The position numbers and the translations under genes were made by a program. The notes beneath the pieces were generated by a model. The model was not told the DNA's origin. It saw only the letters and a program-made list of their open reading frames with translations, and ran no database searches. Shown here one piece after another: positions 1 to 12,548 of a DNA stretch of 64,000 bases. The stretch comes from Isoetes taiwanensis. Taxonomy: Eukaryota > Streptophyta > Lycopodiopsida > Isoetales > Isoetaceae. Position 1 is the stretch's first letter, and each line of letters starts with the position of its first letter. The stretch spans positions 20,072,089-20,136,088 of the forward strand of contig JAJEKV010000005.1 in the NCBI GenBank assembly GCA_021234155.1, written 5' to 3'.

Positions 1-227
1 TGATCACGAAGAAACTTTGTATTAGGTCAGAAGATCTAAGTTATGGACATGCAAAAAATTGAATGTATATCGCGTCTTCTTGAATACACACGTTTGAGAA
101 CATGCAGGAGTTGAACCCGCTATATTGCCACGTGTTTTGTACCTGTAGGATAGATAAGTGCTACGATCGATTACCATGGAATTCCCACTATTACACCCCC
201 TTTCCATCTCCTCTTCTTTTTACCACC

Positions 228-303
228 GATAACAGTCAGCGGGTTTTGGGCCTTGGTGGGAATCACCCATTACCATGATGGCTTGACCACTAGGCTGCCA
301 TCG
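228..303 (-). repeat. tRNA-like unit 1 (SINE-head-like)
   Basis: Read on the minus strand, a segment of about 76 nt is closed by partly paired ends (CGATGGCAGCC against CGATAACAGTC in complement). It contains CAGCCTAGTGG, one mismatch from the pol III A-box consensus TRGYNNARNNG, and a poor B-box-like GGCCCAAAACCC. It resembles the unit at 344-416 along its whole length. No normal anticodon arm can be assigned, so I read it as a tRNA-derived repeat and not a working tRNA. Confidence 0.45.
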
Positions 304-343
304 CGAGGGACATTCTTTTCTCTTTTATTTTTCCCGTACATTC

Positions 344-416
344 GATGATAGTCAATGGGTCTTGGACCTGGTTGAGGGTCACTCATTACCAATGGCTTGA
401 CCACTAGACTATCATC
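344..416 (-). repeat. tRNA-like unit 2 (SINE-head-like)
   Basis: The minus strand starts GATGATAGTC and ends GACTATCATC, a perfect 10-bp pairing like an acceptor stem. The 73-nt length is that of a tRNA. A perfect A-box match (TAGTCTAGTGG) sits just inside the 5' stem and a degenerate B box (GGTCCAAGACC) near the 3' end. It is a second copy of the unit at 228-303, about 115 bp away. There is no convincing anticodon stem, so a tRNA-derived SINE head or relic tRNA is more likely than a real tRNA. Confidence 0.5.
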
Positions 417-757
417 GCGATGCCTTTGTTTTTCTTCTTGAACTTCATCTTCAGCTACTCAAGAAAATATATAAGGGAAATCCCATGGTAATTGAATAGC
501 ATGTCATCTATTTTACAGGCATAAAGAGTTTTTTTTTTCTTTTTTCTTTTTTCTTTTTTAATAACTATTTTTCTCTATTTCTATCTCTTCTCTCTCACAC
601 ACAACATACCTTAGTTGAACAACTCCAACATTTTATATCCGATAATGCCCACTGCTTTTTTCGTAATGCCACTTCGCTCTTCATTTAATTCTTTGCTAGA
701 TTTCATGGAAAAAATGCGTAAGGAAAATGTCATAACCCTTCAATGTAAGAGCATCGG
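417..757. other. Intergenic, pyrimidine-rich tract
   Basis: No gene is supported here. The only structure is a T/C-rich run at about 530-600 (TTTTTTCTTTTTTC-type repeats). The 65-codon ORF starting at 615 has no recognisable features. Confidence 0.4.
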
Positions 758-2865
758 TTATACGGGCCAAAAAGTGATAGATAAAGGGCAAAAAGGACGC
801 GCACCTATTTGAAAATGATTGACAATGACATACCTTGCTAGCAGAGGAGCTCTTTGTAGACGATGTTTGCAGTGCATTTTGTTGTATTCTCTGGACATAG
901 GAGGATCAATACATCTTCCCTCTTGCATATTCACGTGAGTGCTGTATACAATTGAACCATGTGCAAAGACATTTGTACGCAAATCAAGCACGACACGTTC
1001 TAATGTTAGTCCCTGACAACTATTAAACGTGGTAGAATATGCCAGTCGTAGCGGTAATTGATGTCTATAGATGGTCCATGGTCTGTTATCTGGCTGATAG
1101 AAAAAGTCAGTTCTGGAGATGGATATGCACAATCATTTGATGCTGCTGTTGAACCTAACACTTTGACCATTACAAATTTGTCATGCATCGATGTGATCAA
1201 TGCCCTTGCATTTTTCACAAGACCCTTTTCTATATCAAGGCGCTTCATAATGTGGCATATTGCGCCCACTTTCAGTTTGAGTTCATGGTTGAGAATGCCA
1301 GAGTGGGTGAAATTGTTAAGGAAATCCGACGTTGCGTACGGGTAATCATGAATGGGCTCATCTTGTTCGCTAATGTGATCGTGGCTGTAGTACGATTTAC
1401 TTTGGTTAGAAAGTTTGTCCAAAGTACGTTCGTTAAAATTATTGACGTGCTTGTTTATAGGCGATAGAAACATCCGTTTCTCGCATTCAATTGGATCATT
1501 CAAAACATCATACGGGTAGAGAAATATTTCTGCATCCATAATTTCAGTAGTTGTGTTAAACATCTCTAAGGAGACTGTTGTCTCTTCCCAGTTTTCTCCT
1601 ATATTGTCTACATAATGCATGAGCTCAGGATCTCCCTCATTTCGTACTGGTTGCCCTAACTTCAAAACGTGGAATGTTTGCCATAATGGCGATGATTTTA
1701 TAGATGCATTAATCGCCGCAGTTTTGCCTCCTCCTTTCACTACGGGTGCTATTTGTCTAAAATCTCAGGAGGCTGTAAAATGCTTTCCTCCAAAGGGTAG
1801 GCTATTTCTACATGGCTGTTGCAATAGATTGTTTACACTTTCTATTACTGCTTTATTATCCATTGGAAATTCATCCCAGATTATGGCTTTTGCAGCAGTA
1901 AGCAGTTGTGCCGATCCTGAATCTCGTTCTAGTAATGAATGTAGACCTACATTGTTTTCTACAACAGGAATTTGGAAAAGTGAGTGTGCAGTTCGCCCAC
2001 CTGGGTATTGGAGAGCCGCAAGGGGAGCACGATGGATTTGTTTCCTCATACGAATAAGCATATACAATTAAGGACAAAAGTCTTTCCCGTGCCAGCTTTG
2101 CCATTTACGAATATTGGATGCTCGCTTTGTGCCCGCTCTAGATCTTGACGTAGATAGTTATATATTTCTAATTGGTTAGTGTTCATTATGCTTTACATCT
2201 CCATTGCATTGTTTAAATACATTGCATGATCCAGAAATGCGGCCAATTCGTGCATTACATCTTTCGGGATGCAGTCGTGTAATTTCAAGCCAAATGCCAT
2301 TATATTAGTGCCATGTTGTGTCAATATGTTATTGATCAAATGAAGGGATTCATTAAATGCAATTGCATCATCATTCGAATAGTGATCTAGCAAATCACGA
2401 CTCAAAAGCACTCGGAACCTATTCCATATTTCGATTGCTGGTGCTTGATCAAGCAAAACCATTGCAAATAGAAATCGCAGTTGTACAAGACCTAGGGACA
2501 ACGATGTTGCTTCTTCCATAACCAGTGTTGCCTCGTCGTGTACTTTGATTAGTCCATACGTTTCTGCAGCTTGTCGATATGTTTGATAATGATGGTTGTC
2601 TACGTCTTTGAGGTCTTCCATGTCCTCGCAGGTTGATGCAATAAGATTTGTCTCAAATAAAATGCCTCACGGACTCGAGGCAACAGCAGGTGTATTCTGC
2701 ATATAATTGGTTGTCTTGACCTCTTTCTTACGACATTTCTTGCGAATCCTAATCGTTCTTGCTCCAAATATTCATCACGTCTTAAAGTCGATGCCCTGTT
2801 ATACGTGCTCAATGTGTCATGGTATTGGATGTACGTGAAAGTGTCAAATTCAAGGTCAATAGATC

Positions 2866-2896
<31 letters not shown>

Positions 2897-3290
2897 CGGT
2901 CCAAAAGTGAATTTGTAGTCTGTAGTGCAGTGGGAGACATTTCACAACTGGTGATGTATCTATTATATGATACGATATTATCCTCCAGAATGCTTCTGTG
3001 GCTGATAGATATTTGCATTGACATAATCCCGTATTTCATTTTTAGCGGGTGGTCTTATGTTCTGCTCTAATGATTCATTTTTAGGCGCTTCTCCCGTTAT
3101 GTGTGTTCTTTCTTCTAAACTTGGTAATGAATGTTGCAAGGCATGCTGTATCTGTCGATTATCTGTCGATAATGATTCAGTCACAGATTGACTTTCTTTA
3201 GTTACATGAAAATTGGCAGTATCAAATCCCTTGTATATGTAACCATAGAGATAAGAGGATATGCACAGTAGATGCAACGTCTACTGTGAT
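758..3290 (-). pseudogene. Helitron helicase relic, C-terminal two thirds
   Basis: This is a decayed Pif1-type helicase of a Helitron rolling-circle transposon, read right to left in several frames. From its N-terminal side: KYLFKYI-like SYLYGYIYKG (about 3,250-3,225), REAFYLRQILLHQPARTW (about 2,660), an upstream helicase linker (2,621-2,193), Walker A GKAGTGKTF (about 2,075-2,104), PGGRTAHSLFQIP, Walker B IIWDEFPM (about 1,862-1,884), then RLAYSTTFNSCQG and LDLRTNVF, matching the family's terminal RLAYAMTINKSQGQT and LDLRTPVF. Frameshifts occur throughout, and a 29-base A run at 2,868-2,896 interrupts the frame. The piece starts where a TIR element (3,296-7,171) was inserted; its continuation is at 7,184-7,395. 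No HUH Rep domain or Helitron end was found. It cannot be functional. Confidence 0.9.
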
Positions 3291-4847
3291 ATGCATTAGG
3301 ACGGATTTGGGGTCTGAAAATGGCCTCCTATCAGCCAGTCCACGTCATATTTCCGCTCCTTTTTTCCCATGCCACCTAGGATATCAACATCTCATCATTA
3401 CAGATTTACTTGGAATATTCTCCTCCTAATAAAGGGATCGCGATTCATGGCGCCATATGTATTTAATTTTGTTGGTTGTCGACAGATCGATGCAACACGT
3501 GTCTCTTGGTTTGTCGATACCAAGCGCATGCGGTCACCGATTCTTGCGCTTATTTTCATTTAGAGGTTATGGCTATACAAGCTTCCCTCGCCTTCCACAT
3601 TTCAAAATTTAAATGTGTAGGCTGAAGCTTTGTATCGACTTTCATTTCGAGGCACCAAGGCCGCGCTTTATGGGTGGTTCACATGGAGAAGTTTAGGCCC
3701 TCCGAAAGTTCGACGGAGTCAAAGACCGATTAAAAAAATTCAACGCCGCATCAGCTATGCAAGTTGGATCTTGCGAGGGCTGATTTTCCAAAACGGGCTG
3801 ATTTTTTTTTTGCCTCACCCCAAGTTCAAAGTGTTTTAAGCCGCCGCTAGCCTCGGGTCCATGTGAACCCAACATTAACCCTGATCTTTACTTCATCCCA
3901 ATACAGGCTTCCCGCCCCTACAATTCGAATTTGAATTTGCTTAATGTATAAAAGCATGGATTGTAGGAGAAACTTTTCGATTTCCATATCACGCTGCAAA
4001 TTTCAAAACGAGGTTAGTACGGGACGCTCGCCACACGGCTTAATTGTGTTGGGGGCATACAAATTGTACACCTTCATTTCAAGGCCGCGCATCCATGCAA
4101 GATGGAAGCTCCAAATGATGTGTGGATAAGGATCCAACCGACTCACCTAATATGCTCCAGCTTCAATCGCAAAAAGGAGGTCTAAAAAATAAGAACTTAG
4201 ACCTCCATCAAGTTGTGTCTTGCGTGGCTCAAAAAAGTGTTGACATCCGGGCGGATGGCGCTTTATATCCATTGGATCCGTTGAGTGGCAAGAAACCGCT
4301 ATTTCAGGACGCTTTCAAGTTTAGTCCGATTTTGTGGTGAAGGTAACTCGCCTCCTAGGATATTGTGAGAGATTGAGAGAGGATGAAGGCATTCTGAATC
4401 GAATACGCCTTTGAGATGAGCCGCCCGATAAGGAAGGGGAAATGTCCGTGAAGATGCTAATAAATGACATTATACTTTGCAATGTGAAGGGTTCATACAT
4501 TCTTGAAGTACAAAGGTTATGGTGTTTGTGTTTAGATACCGCTAATACAAGAAGTCTTTGACTACCTTTTAACAATAGATTCCTTTAAAAACTCTATTGC
4601 TATTTAAATTATAGCAAAAATGAGTCTTGAAACTCTTTAAGTAGTAGAAGAACTCTTTGACTAGTTATCCATTTGATGACCATTTTTAAGAAAATATGAT
4701 ATGTGACATTCTTATATGCAAACATTCATAAAATTTATGAACATTGAAGGTCAAATAGTATTTTAATAAACCAACACTTTATATACTAACACTTTACACT
4801 TTAAATAAGATATTTCTTTTCTTTCCTTTTACTTGAAAGCTATTTTT

Positions 4848-5660
4848 TTCAAGATGGATCACACCAAGCTTAATAATACATATGCAAAAAAAAAAAAAGG
4901 ACACAATAAATTCGCATGGTGTGATCCACTTTCTTATTTGTTGTCAAATTAAAATTAAACACAAGTACTCATTCCTATTTGTATCTAAAATGCTTTACCA
5001 CTTTTTAAGTACATAAGTCATTATCCCTTTCAAAGAGCATATTATTTTTCAAGAAGGATCACACCAAGCTTAATAGTACATATGCAACAAAATGGAACAC
5101 ACTAAATTGCATCGCAGATCCACTTTCTTATTTGTTGTCAAATTAAAATTAAACACAAGTACCCCTTCTCATTTAATGCTTTACCACCCCAAGTGCATAA
5201 AGTTATTAGTCCCTTTCAAAGAGCACATCTTTTTTAAGAAGGATCATATCAAGCATCCTATTTGCATCTAAAATACTTTACCAACTCTAGTAGTACATAA
5301 AGTTATTAACCCTTTTCAAAAAGCAAACACTTTATCAATAAATGAGCACGCCACATATCCACACTTAACTTCAAATAAGGCACATATATATTTTTTTATT
5401 AAAAGATAATCAAAGTAATTTTACTATAGGAAGTCATGTTTTTTCAAAAAGATCACACCAAGCTTAATTTTGTATAAGCTAAAAAGGTTGAATATACTAA
5501 ATTCGCATGGTGTGATCCACTTTCTTGTTTGTTGTCAATAGATAATAACACCAAGTCCCTCATCAATAGTCTCCCATTTGCATATAAAATATGTATCATT
5601 CCAAGTTATATTATGTTTTATGAACTAAACTTTTTCAAAGAGGGTCCCAAAGCAAAATAC
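4848..5660. repeat. Imperfect tandem array, ~200-bp unit with inverted repeat
   Basis: Four related units begin near 4,856, 5,056, 5,241 and 5,450. Each starts GGATCACACCAAGCTTAA (or a variant). Units 1 and 4 contain the matching arm TGGTGTGATCC about 60 bp later (4,917-4,927 and 5,508-5,518). Shared downstream text includes CACTTTCTTATTTGTTGTC and CCCTTTCAAAGAGCA. Unit 3 lacks its middle. The array lies inside the 3.9-kb TIR element and codes for nothing. Confidence 0.75.
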
Positions 5661-6212
5661 AAACACATAATCAATAAGCCAACACTTTACCAACAACCAA
5701 AGCTTTATTAAATAAGATTTTTATGTTATTTTATCAAACCTAACAATGTTTCCATATGTGACACTTTGAGTTAACTGATCCAAAGGCTCATGAAAGCCAC
5801 ATTTTATACAATATGTCTTTGGAGCTTTTGTGTCGTGGGCATTAGTAAACACCTCTAATGGAGCAAATATTTTGTAACTCATTTTTTCAACAACCCTGGA
5901 TGCACGTCTTATCAAACATTTCTTCATTGCAAGGACACCATTCTCATAAGGCTTGCACAATTTGCTTAAACGAGGTCATGGGACAACTTTGAAGCTCGGC
6001 TCCCCACAATTTTACAACGAAAAACTAGATGCCCATTGCCCTCAATGTATATCTTGAAAAGCATGTCTCTTATGTCCATATGTTAGACAACAACGATGCC
6101 AAGAATCCTTTCCCTAGTCCCAAATCCCCGACATCCGATAAATATAGCCCAAAGAAAAATATTTGATTCAAAGGAGTGAATATAAATCAAGAAGAGGGAA
6201 GAAAAGAAGCAA

Positions 6213-6280
6213 GGATCACATGACGCTAAATCTCACTACACATTTACAAAGTGCATATGCATTTTCGCATGGTGTGATCC
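6213..6280. repeat. Solitary copy of the GGATCACA...TGTGATCC foldback
   Basis: A 68-bp segment begins GGATCACATGACGCT and ends TTCGCATGGTGTGATCC. It is the same foldback motif as in the tandem array at 4.85-5.66 kb but is not followed by the rest of that unit. The motif may therefore be a small mobile unit in its own right. Confidence 0.55.
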
Positions 6281-7183
6281 ATGTATTATTGAGGGTGCAA
6301 ATTCAAAATATCCTCCTCCTCAAACCCCTTCCCCCCCTCCCTTCCCTTTTTTTTTTTGCAATATACTATCCATAGCATTTATTTTGAACCCTATAGTTCT
6401 ACCTATTCATTATGTATGAATGTCGCCCGGCCGATGTAACTCCATAGTCATCCTTCGTTATGATAGCATTCTCACCCACAAGCCTATGGATAGATATCCT
6501 TCCACCGCCATGCCTTTATTGTTTTGTAAGTGATGAACCGCAGTAAGCAATGTAGGAGTACTAGGAGCAATGATGGATGCAATTAGAGATACGATCGATC
6601 GTTGAATTGTAAGAATGAATGGCGTGGAGCAATACGATGAATGGGAAGAGCTGAAAAGTAGGAAAACTTCGTAATGAAAATTTGGGTAGTAAAACATGGC
6701 ATGTAACGTACGCTTGCTTGTCCGCACATCGCCCCGCCCGCTGTTGCTTAACTCTATGCTCGCCCAAAAACACGCATAACACTATGGAGACTTGATTCCA
6801 AATGAAGAGCGTTTTATATGAGAGGATGCACGAAAGGTGCTAATGTGAACAATGGAAATCTTGGTGCCAAAATTTGAAAAGGTGGTTGGTGCATGTGGGC
6901 ATGTGCACAATAGGCGGGAAAAGTAGCCATTATTTTGGTCCGCGATACGATTTTTGAAAAATGCAGGCTATTAATGTGGTTGCAATGAATGCACAAACAT
7001 GTCCTATGAAATTTCGCCATGTGGATGCCAAGTAAGCCTGCTCCTCTTTCTACTTGCCAACTAATACTGACTTTGGAAAAAAATGCGCAAACATCATTGG
7101 TCGCGAGAAACATGACGTGGAATTCTGGCATCCAAGATAAGGGCCATTTTGAGACCCCAAATCCGCCCTAATGACAATCTAAC

Positions 7184-7395
7184 TCATGAAGCAAGAACGT
7201 GTTGTATGGAACTACCCACATGTCTTCCACACTTCTTCTTATGTAAATTGATGTACGTTGTGGGGTTCAGAGGCTTCGGAAAATTATAGCAACACGGACC
7301 GTTGTTTGGAGAATATCTTGCCGTATGTTTATGTATCATGAACTTTTGAACTTGTCCTCGAAGGACAGGATCTTCTGGCAACTCGGCAGAAATGG
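7184..7395 (-). pseudogene. Helitron helicase relic, upstream fragment
   Basis: The minus strand encodes LPEDPVLRGQVQKFMIH, then PNNGPCCYNFPKPL and, after a one-base shift, VVPYNTFLLHELDCH. These match the block between the Rep and helicase domains of Helitron proteins (typically KYMIHGPCG, CSKHFPKPF, VVPYNPYLL). It continues directly into the fragment at 3,290-758 once the TIR insertion is removed. On its 5' side, near 7,396, it is fused to a PIF/Harbinger transposase fragment, so the Helitron's N-terminal Rep region is absent from this locus. Confidence 0.8.
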
Positions 7396-8230
<835 letters not shown>

Positions 8231-8654
8231 TATGCTCACTTAGAGAGCATGAGAGAGAATACGAGAGATGGAAGAGAGGGAGAGATGGGTGAGAGTGGAA
8301 AACTTAACTCTCACCTTGAGATATAATTCGCCCCTAATAACCATTAGGGCATTTTCATTACCCACTAACTTAGCCATCCCTCTAAAATTATGTCGCCTGA
8401 AAAAACTCCCCAAAAACTCTCAATGAAAATTTGTGGCGCCATTTTCCCCCGTTTTTTTGTTTTCAAGGCTGCACAAACTAATGAATTCCCACTAACGCTT
8501 GCATCTGACTTGCTGATTTTCGGTATTCAGGTAGTACTTATCTTCTTTGATCCTCAGCAATTCAAATCTAAGCATTTATACAATTTACTGATCTCAAATT
8601 CTATTGCAACAGCTATTGTTTCGTGCCTGTTGCACTTGAATTCTTTGAAATAAA

Positions 8655-9330
8655 ATGTCTAAGGCTACTAGATCTACCTTGCCAGTAGGAAGCAAACCGT
8701 TTGTGCCTCCTCGGATCAAGATAATAGCTCCACGAAGGACATGGAAAATGACAGGGTAGATTTCAATAAATGTGGATTTGGAGACCAATTCTGAGCCAAT
8801 TCTGACAACAAAATAGCCAAAAGAAAGGAGATGTAAGCGAGTTCTAAGCGAAATCAAGGCTCTGCTGTAACTGTGAGTGAATCTTTGTAACCCGATAATT
8901 CATTGGCTATTGTGGTGCATGATAAGGAAAATCCTAAAACATTAGATATAAAGAATAGAAAGGCACCTGTCCAATGGACAGATCAAGATGTTTCTACCTT
9001 CCTCAACCTTTGAATGAGATGAAATTGGTCACTAGTGGCAGCTTGAATCTTTCCAACATGCAATGGAGAGAAATTCTTGTGAAATTACAGCCAATTGTTT
9101 GTGGATTAGTGGAATTGAAGAAGCTTAAGAACAAACGGGATAAACTGCAGCCAAATTCAAGAATAAGAAAGAAGTTTGTAGTCAGACGGGTTCAGGCCTT
9201 CAAATTGGCAGTGGTATGAAAGAATGGAAGAAAATCTCTTTTACAATTCCAAATCCATTTTCCATCCAAACTCTACCCCTGCAAATCCTCTTCTTGAACT
9301 TATCATAAGGATCATGAGTTTGTGGAAAAA
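8655..9330 (+). pseudogene. Myb/SANT-like ORF relic of a PIF/Harbinger element
   Basis: The plus strand has a start-like MSKATRSTLPVGSKPFVPP followed by a stop, then KNRKAPVQWTDQDVSTFLNL (about 8,950-9,010). After a frame change come MQWREILVKLQ, ELKKLKNKRDKLQ and, after another, GMKEWKKISFTIPNPFS. The WTD...TFL start and LKNKRDKLK-type third helix are those of the Myb/SANT-like (Myb_DNA-bind_3) domain, the DNA-binding partner encoded by PIF/Harbinger transposons. It sits between two copies of a Harbinger transposase 5' end and reads toward the second one (9.6 kb). Stops and frameshifts make it a relic. Confidence 0.7.
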
Positions 9331-9633
9331 CTTTGAGAAGGAATGGTTTGCTAGAATATGCAAAATCAGCTAATAGAAGTGGAGGGATATTTACCTTAGT
9401 AGGCTGACCTTTTTTTTAATTTCCTGCCACTCAATGTTACCATTAATTGTTGCAGAATTTGTTTGGAGGCAATTTTATTGTATATGGAGCTCTTCTTGAA
9501 CTGATTTGAGTCATGGACAGAACCTGTTCTTGTCATACACATTTATAAACATCCTGAAATGTGTAACAATATCTTATAGCAGATATGAGTGTCTTTTATA
9601 TCGGCTGTAATAGGCATCACCTTTGTCACTTTT
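9331..9633. other. Non-coding remainder between Myb-like relic and Harbinger copy 2
   Basis: A/T-rich sequence with no recognisable coding or repeat structure. The similarity shared with copy 1 begins at about 9,634 (TATATTATCCCAYTGTG). Confidence 0.35.
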
Positions 9634-10240
9634 CTATATTATCCCATTGTGTTCTTTGTCTTGGAGCAATCCAAAATCTTCTAGATGGTCTTCTAACTCT
9701 ACATGAACCAGCTAACATCAAAGCCGAAGAAGCACAAAAGAACATACCATTATTATCTTGCCAATCAAGCCATGGAACACATTCATGGGGTCTTCAAGCT
9801 CATTGAACTCAATAAACTATAAACAGAATCTTTGGAAGGCAAATCCAAGTGTTAGAGCTTGCAGGACATGGCAATCATGCCTAGAATAAGTGGATCCATG
9901 ATAAAATGCACAGAAATGCAATTGTAAGCAAGAATCATGGCAATCGAAATATCCCATAAAGCCTTCCTACCAGCAAGAACAAGGAAAGAAATATCCCACA
10001 TTTTGGAGGTCGATTCAAATTTGAACGAGAATTATCCCACAAAAATGTACCCCCCCTGGGATCCACGACTCCATTCTCCAGTGAGCAGCCAATTTTCGAG
10101 GTCTAATCGATGCTGTTAGGCCTCAAGAGACAATTGCCTCTTGTCTCCTCCCAAAAAAATACGTACATTTTTGCGAGGAGTCGTATAGCACGAGAGATGT
10201 GTACTTTGACGAGCATGTGGCCAATATGTGTATGTGTGTG
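9634..10240 (-). pseudogene. PIF/Harbinger transposase 5' fragment, copy 2
   Basis: This is a diverged direct repeat of 7,538-8,145. Minus-strand translation gives RRPSRRFWIAPRQRTQWDNI where copy 1 has a stop, showing that copy 1's TGA replaced a Trp codon. Upstream, GFAFQRF and ELEDPMN recur but the frame is broken. Like copy 1, it ends at GAGCATGTGGCCAA, here next to a TG/CG repeat. Both copies share the same outer boundary, so GGCCACATGC is probably the element terminus. The DDE region is deleted. Confidence 0.65.
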
Positions 10241-10256
10241 TGCGCCCGCGCGCGAG
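10222..10256. repeat. (TG)n/(CG)n alternating purine-pyrimidine tract
   Basis: TGTGTATGTGTGTGTGCGCC followed by CGCGCGCG is a short alternating tract, of the sort prone to Z-DNA. It lies between the Harbinger copy 2 terminus and the pentanucleotide tail of LINE A. Confidence 0.7.
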
Positions 10257-10260
10257 AGAA

Positions 10261-12548
10261 GTGAAGTGAAGTGAATTTTATTACGTCTATTTAGACGATC
10301 AGGTCCATTAGACGGTCACTCAAGTACAGATTCATATGTAAACATATTATAATCCGAGTCCAACAGATGTTCCCCATTGGACTGCTCTACTCTCCCTTCC
10401 TCCAAAATATCAACCAATATAAATGTATTACGCTTAATGATTCGCTCTCTCAAGTCTGTCATATCAATAATAAAGTCTGCTAGAATATGAGGTGATAATG
10501 TAAAAAACTGTACCAAGTTTGAAACACATATTGCATATCTGTCTCACAATGCCTGATAAGCTGGGCACCGCAGGATAGCATGAGTCTCATCCTCCGTCTC
10601 GTCGGCTCCACAGACTCTACATACTCTAAAGTCTCGGTGTACCATATACCACCTACCGACCTCCACATTCAAGTGATGCGCACTTAGTCGCATTCTACAG
10701 ATGGCATGCCTCTTTTTTAGAGATATATCAGCATTAAGGTATTGTGCAGCCTGCAGCGCGGGATTTATGTCTCCCTGTAGCATTGCATTTTAGTCCCTGG
10801 GCTATGCCAGGTACGCATCAGTATGCATTCGTCAACCCATTCACGGATTCTCTTCTTGTTTTGTGCTAGGTTCTCAATTCTAATCCCCCATTTACGCATC
10901 CAAACCAATCCATCAGCATACCATCCTCTGTAAAAGGTTGCCCTTTGTGCCAAGCGCGGATAGTCATTATCATGTGTCTCTCCCAATTTACTGAGGTATG
11001 TAAGGTATCGGCATAGTGCTTCCCCTTCAAGCTGTAACATGCCACTTTCTACTAATATCATTTCATAGGGTGTCTGGGTTTTCACACCCAACTCACTATG
11101 AAGAAACCTTTTTAGCACTTTTTCAATTTTTTTCCACCCATCCAGAGACAAGTCAGGCCCCCATACCTCACAGCCATATAAAACCACTGATTGGACTAAA
11201 GCTAGGAAGAGCATTTTTTTTTTAGTGAATCTATAGATCTCACCCTTTGCACACCTTCTTTGCATAGCAAAGAGGGCTTTAATCCCCATTCACCCTTTGG
11301 TCCATCATTGTTCTATTCCACCATGCTTTTATCCACTATCAATCCAAGGTATTTATATTCTTTCACAATCTCCACCGGATGTCCTCCGTAAGTGAATGCA
11401 TAGCCATCATCTATCAGAGTGCCAAAGATCATTATCTTGGTTTTGTTCAAATTCACCTGCATGCCCGTGGTAGCACGAAAGCCTCAAGGGTAGATGTCTT
11501 TGCAACTTCTAGACAACAAAGACTATATCATCCGCGATAGAGGAGCAAAGGATATTACATATCCTCGCAAGCATCATACCGCCTCCCGCAGACACAATCC
11601 AGTTTTCCAGTCATCAATAAATATACCAAATGGTAGGAGACAAGGGACAGCCTTTGCTTAACTCCCATATTACTATGAACTTGTGTTCTACAAGATTCAA
11701 AATATGGCTAAGATAGTTAAACAACTACCTTATCATACAACATTTTGACAAATTTTCTCTTAATGGCACAGCCCACGGTCCATTGCCTTCCATAGATTCT
11801 CTCGTCCACCACATCAAAGGCTTTTAGTATAGTCTACAAACATGCAAATAGAGGCTTTGGGGTCCCCTTCACAAGATCAATCATTACTCACGAAAGTTAC
11901 TAGATGATCGGTTGTGCATCTTTTGGTCTAAAACCAGCTTGCCCTCTAGCCCGCATCCCTTCCTTCTCTGCCCAGTCACTTATCTTGCGCTCAATGATAT
12001 TAGCAAACAATTTAGCAAAAAGATTACTTACCATTATCATGCGGTAGTTACTGGGATCTCTTTCGTCACCGGCTTTATATATGGGAACCACTCTATTTAT
12101 TTGCCGGTGCCTACGAACCCTTCCTTACACGCCGCATTGAAAAGTTCAACCACCTTTTCAAGCACACGGCCTCTCCAAATTGTTTAAGCATTTCGGCTAA
12201 TAAGCCTAAATTATCAGCAGCTTTTCCATTTGCCAGCTTAGTAATTCCTTTTGACACTTCATCCAAAGTGAATTGCATATTACAGCTTGTCATAGTGTGC
12301 CCCCCCGAGGCCCCTTCGACATTATATAATTTGTGCACTTGTTTAAGCAAGGCATTAACATCTAGAAGAGAAGTCCTCTTTGGTGCTTCCTTCATCTTCT
12401 TCCAGAACTTCCTGGGTTCTTTGATCAATTTTAAAACAAAATCTTCCTGTTTCTGCTTCAAAAATGCCCTTTTCTTACTTCTGGTCAGGTACTTAAATTC
12501 TCGAATGAGTTTCTCCCTCTCTGACCCATGTGCTTCGGATTTCCACAT
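10261..12548 (-). pseudogene. LINE A: non-LTR reverse transcriptase relic with (TTCAC)n tail
   Basis: Read right to left: a Lys-rich linker before the RT (12,548-12,111), RT block 1 VPIYKAGDERDPSNY and AKLFANIIERKIS, RARGQAGFRP (12,091-11,900), a palm region in which YADD has become IADD (SSIADDIVFV at about 11,520-11,550), MQVNLNKTKIMIFG, and the thumb with VLYGCEVWGPDL and LGVKTQTPYEMIL. The end is a zinc-binding domain with RMRLSAHHLNVEVGRW, CRVCG and ETEDETHAILRCPAY (10,783-10,544). The 3' end carries three GTGAA units (plus strand, 10,261-10,275) instead of poly(A). The 5' end is cut off at LINE B. Many frame breaks; inactive. Confidence 0.88.

Larger units (their letters stand above)
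3296..7171. mobile_element. 3.9-kb TIR DNA element inserted in Helitron helicase
   Basis: The left end reads TTAGGACGGATTTGGGG and the right end, in complement, TTAGGGCGGATTTGGGG. Both continue with TCT(G/C)AAAATGGCC and weaker similarity (CCACGTCATRTTTC) for about 60 bp, which makes a terminal inverted repeat pair. Helitron helicase coding sequence stops at one end (ELDCH frame at about 7,180) and resumes at the other (HITVDVASTVH frame at about 3,285), so the interval is an insertion. No clear target-site duplication can be read because the flanks have drifted. Interior ORFs are short and unrecognised, so this looks non-autonomous. Superfamily is unassigned; the TTA next to the GGGC-like end could suit PIF/Harbinger, but the flanking trinucleotides are part of the inverted repeat and not a proven duplication. 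Confidence 0.72.

Noticed and set aside
344-416. Functional tRNA gene
   Set aside because: Acceptor-like stem and A box are present, but there is no convincing anticodon arm and the B box has two mismatches.
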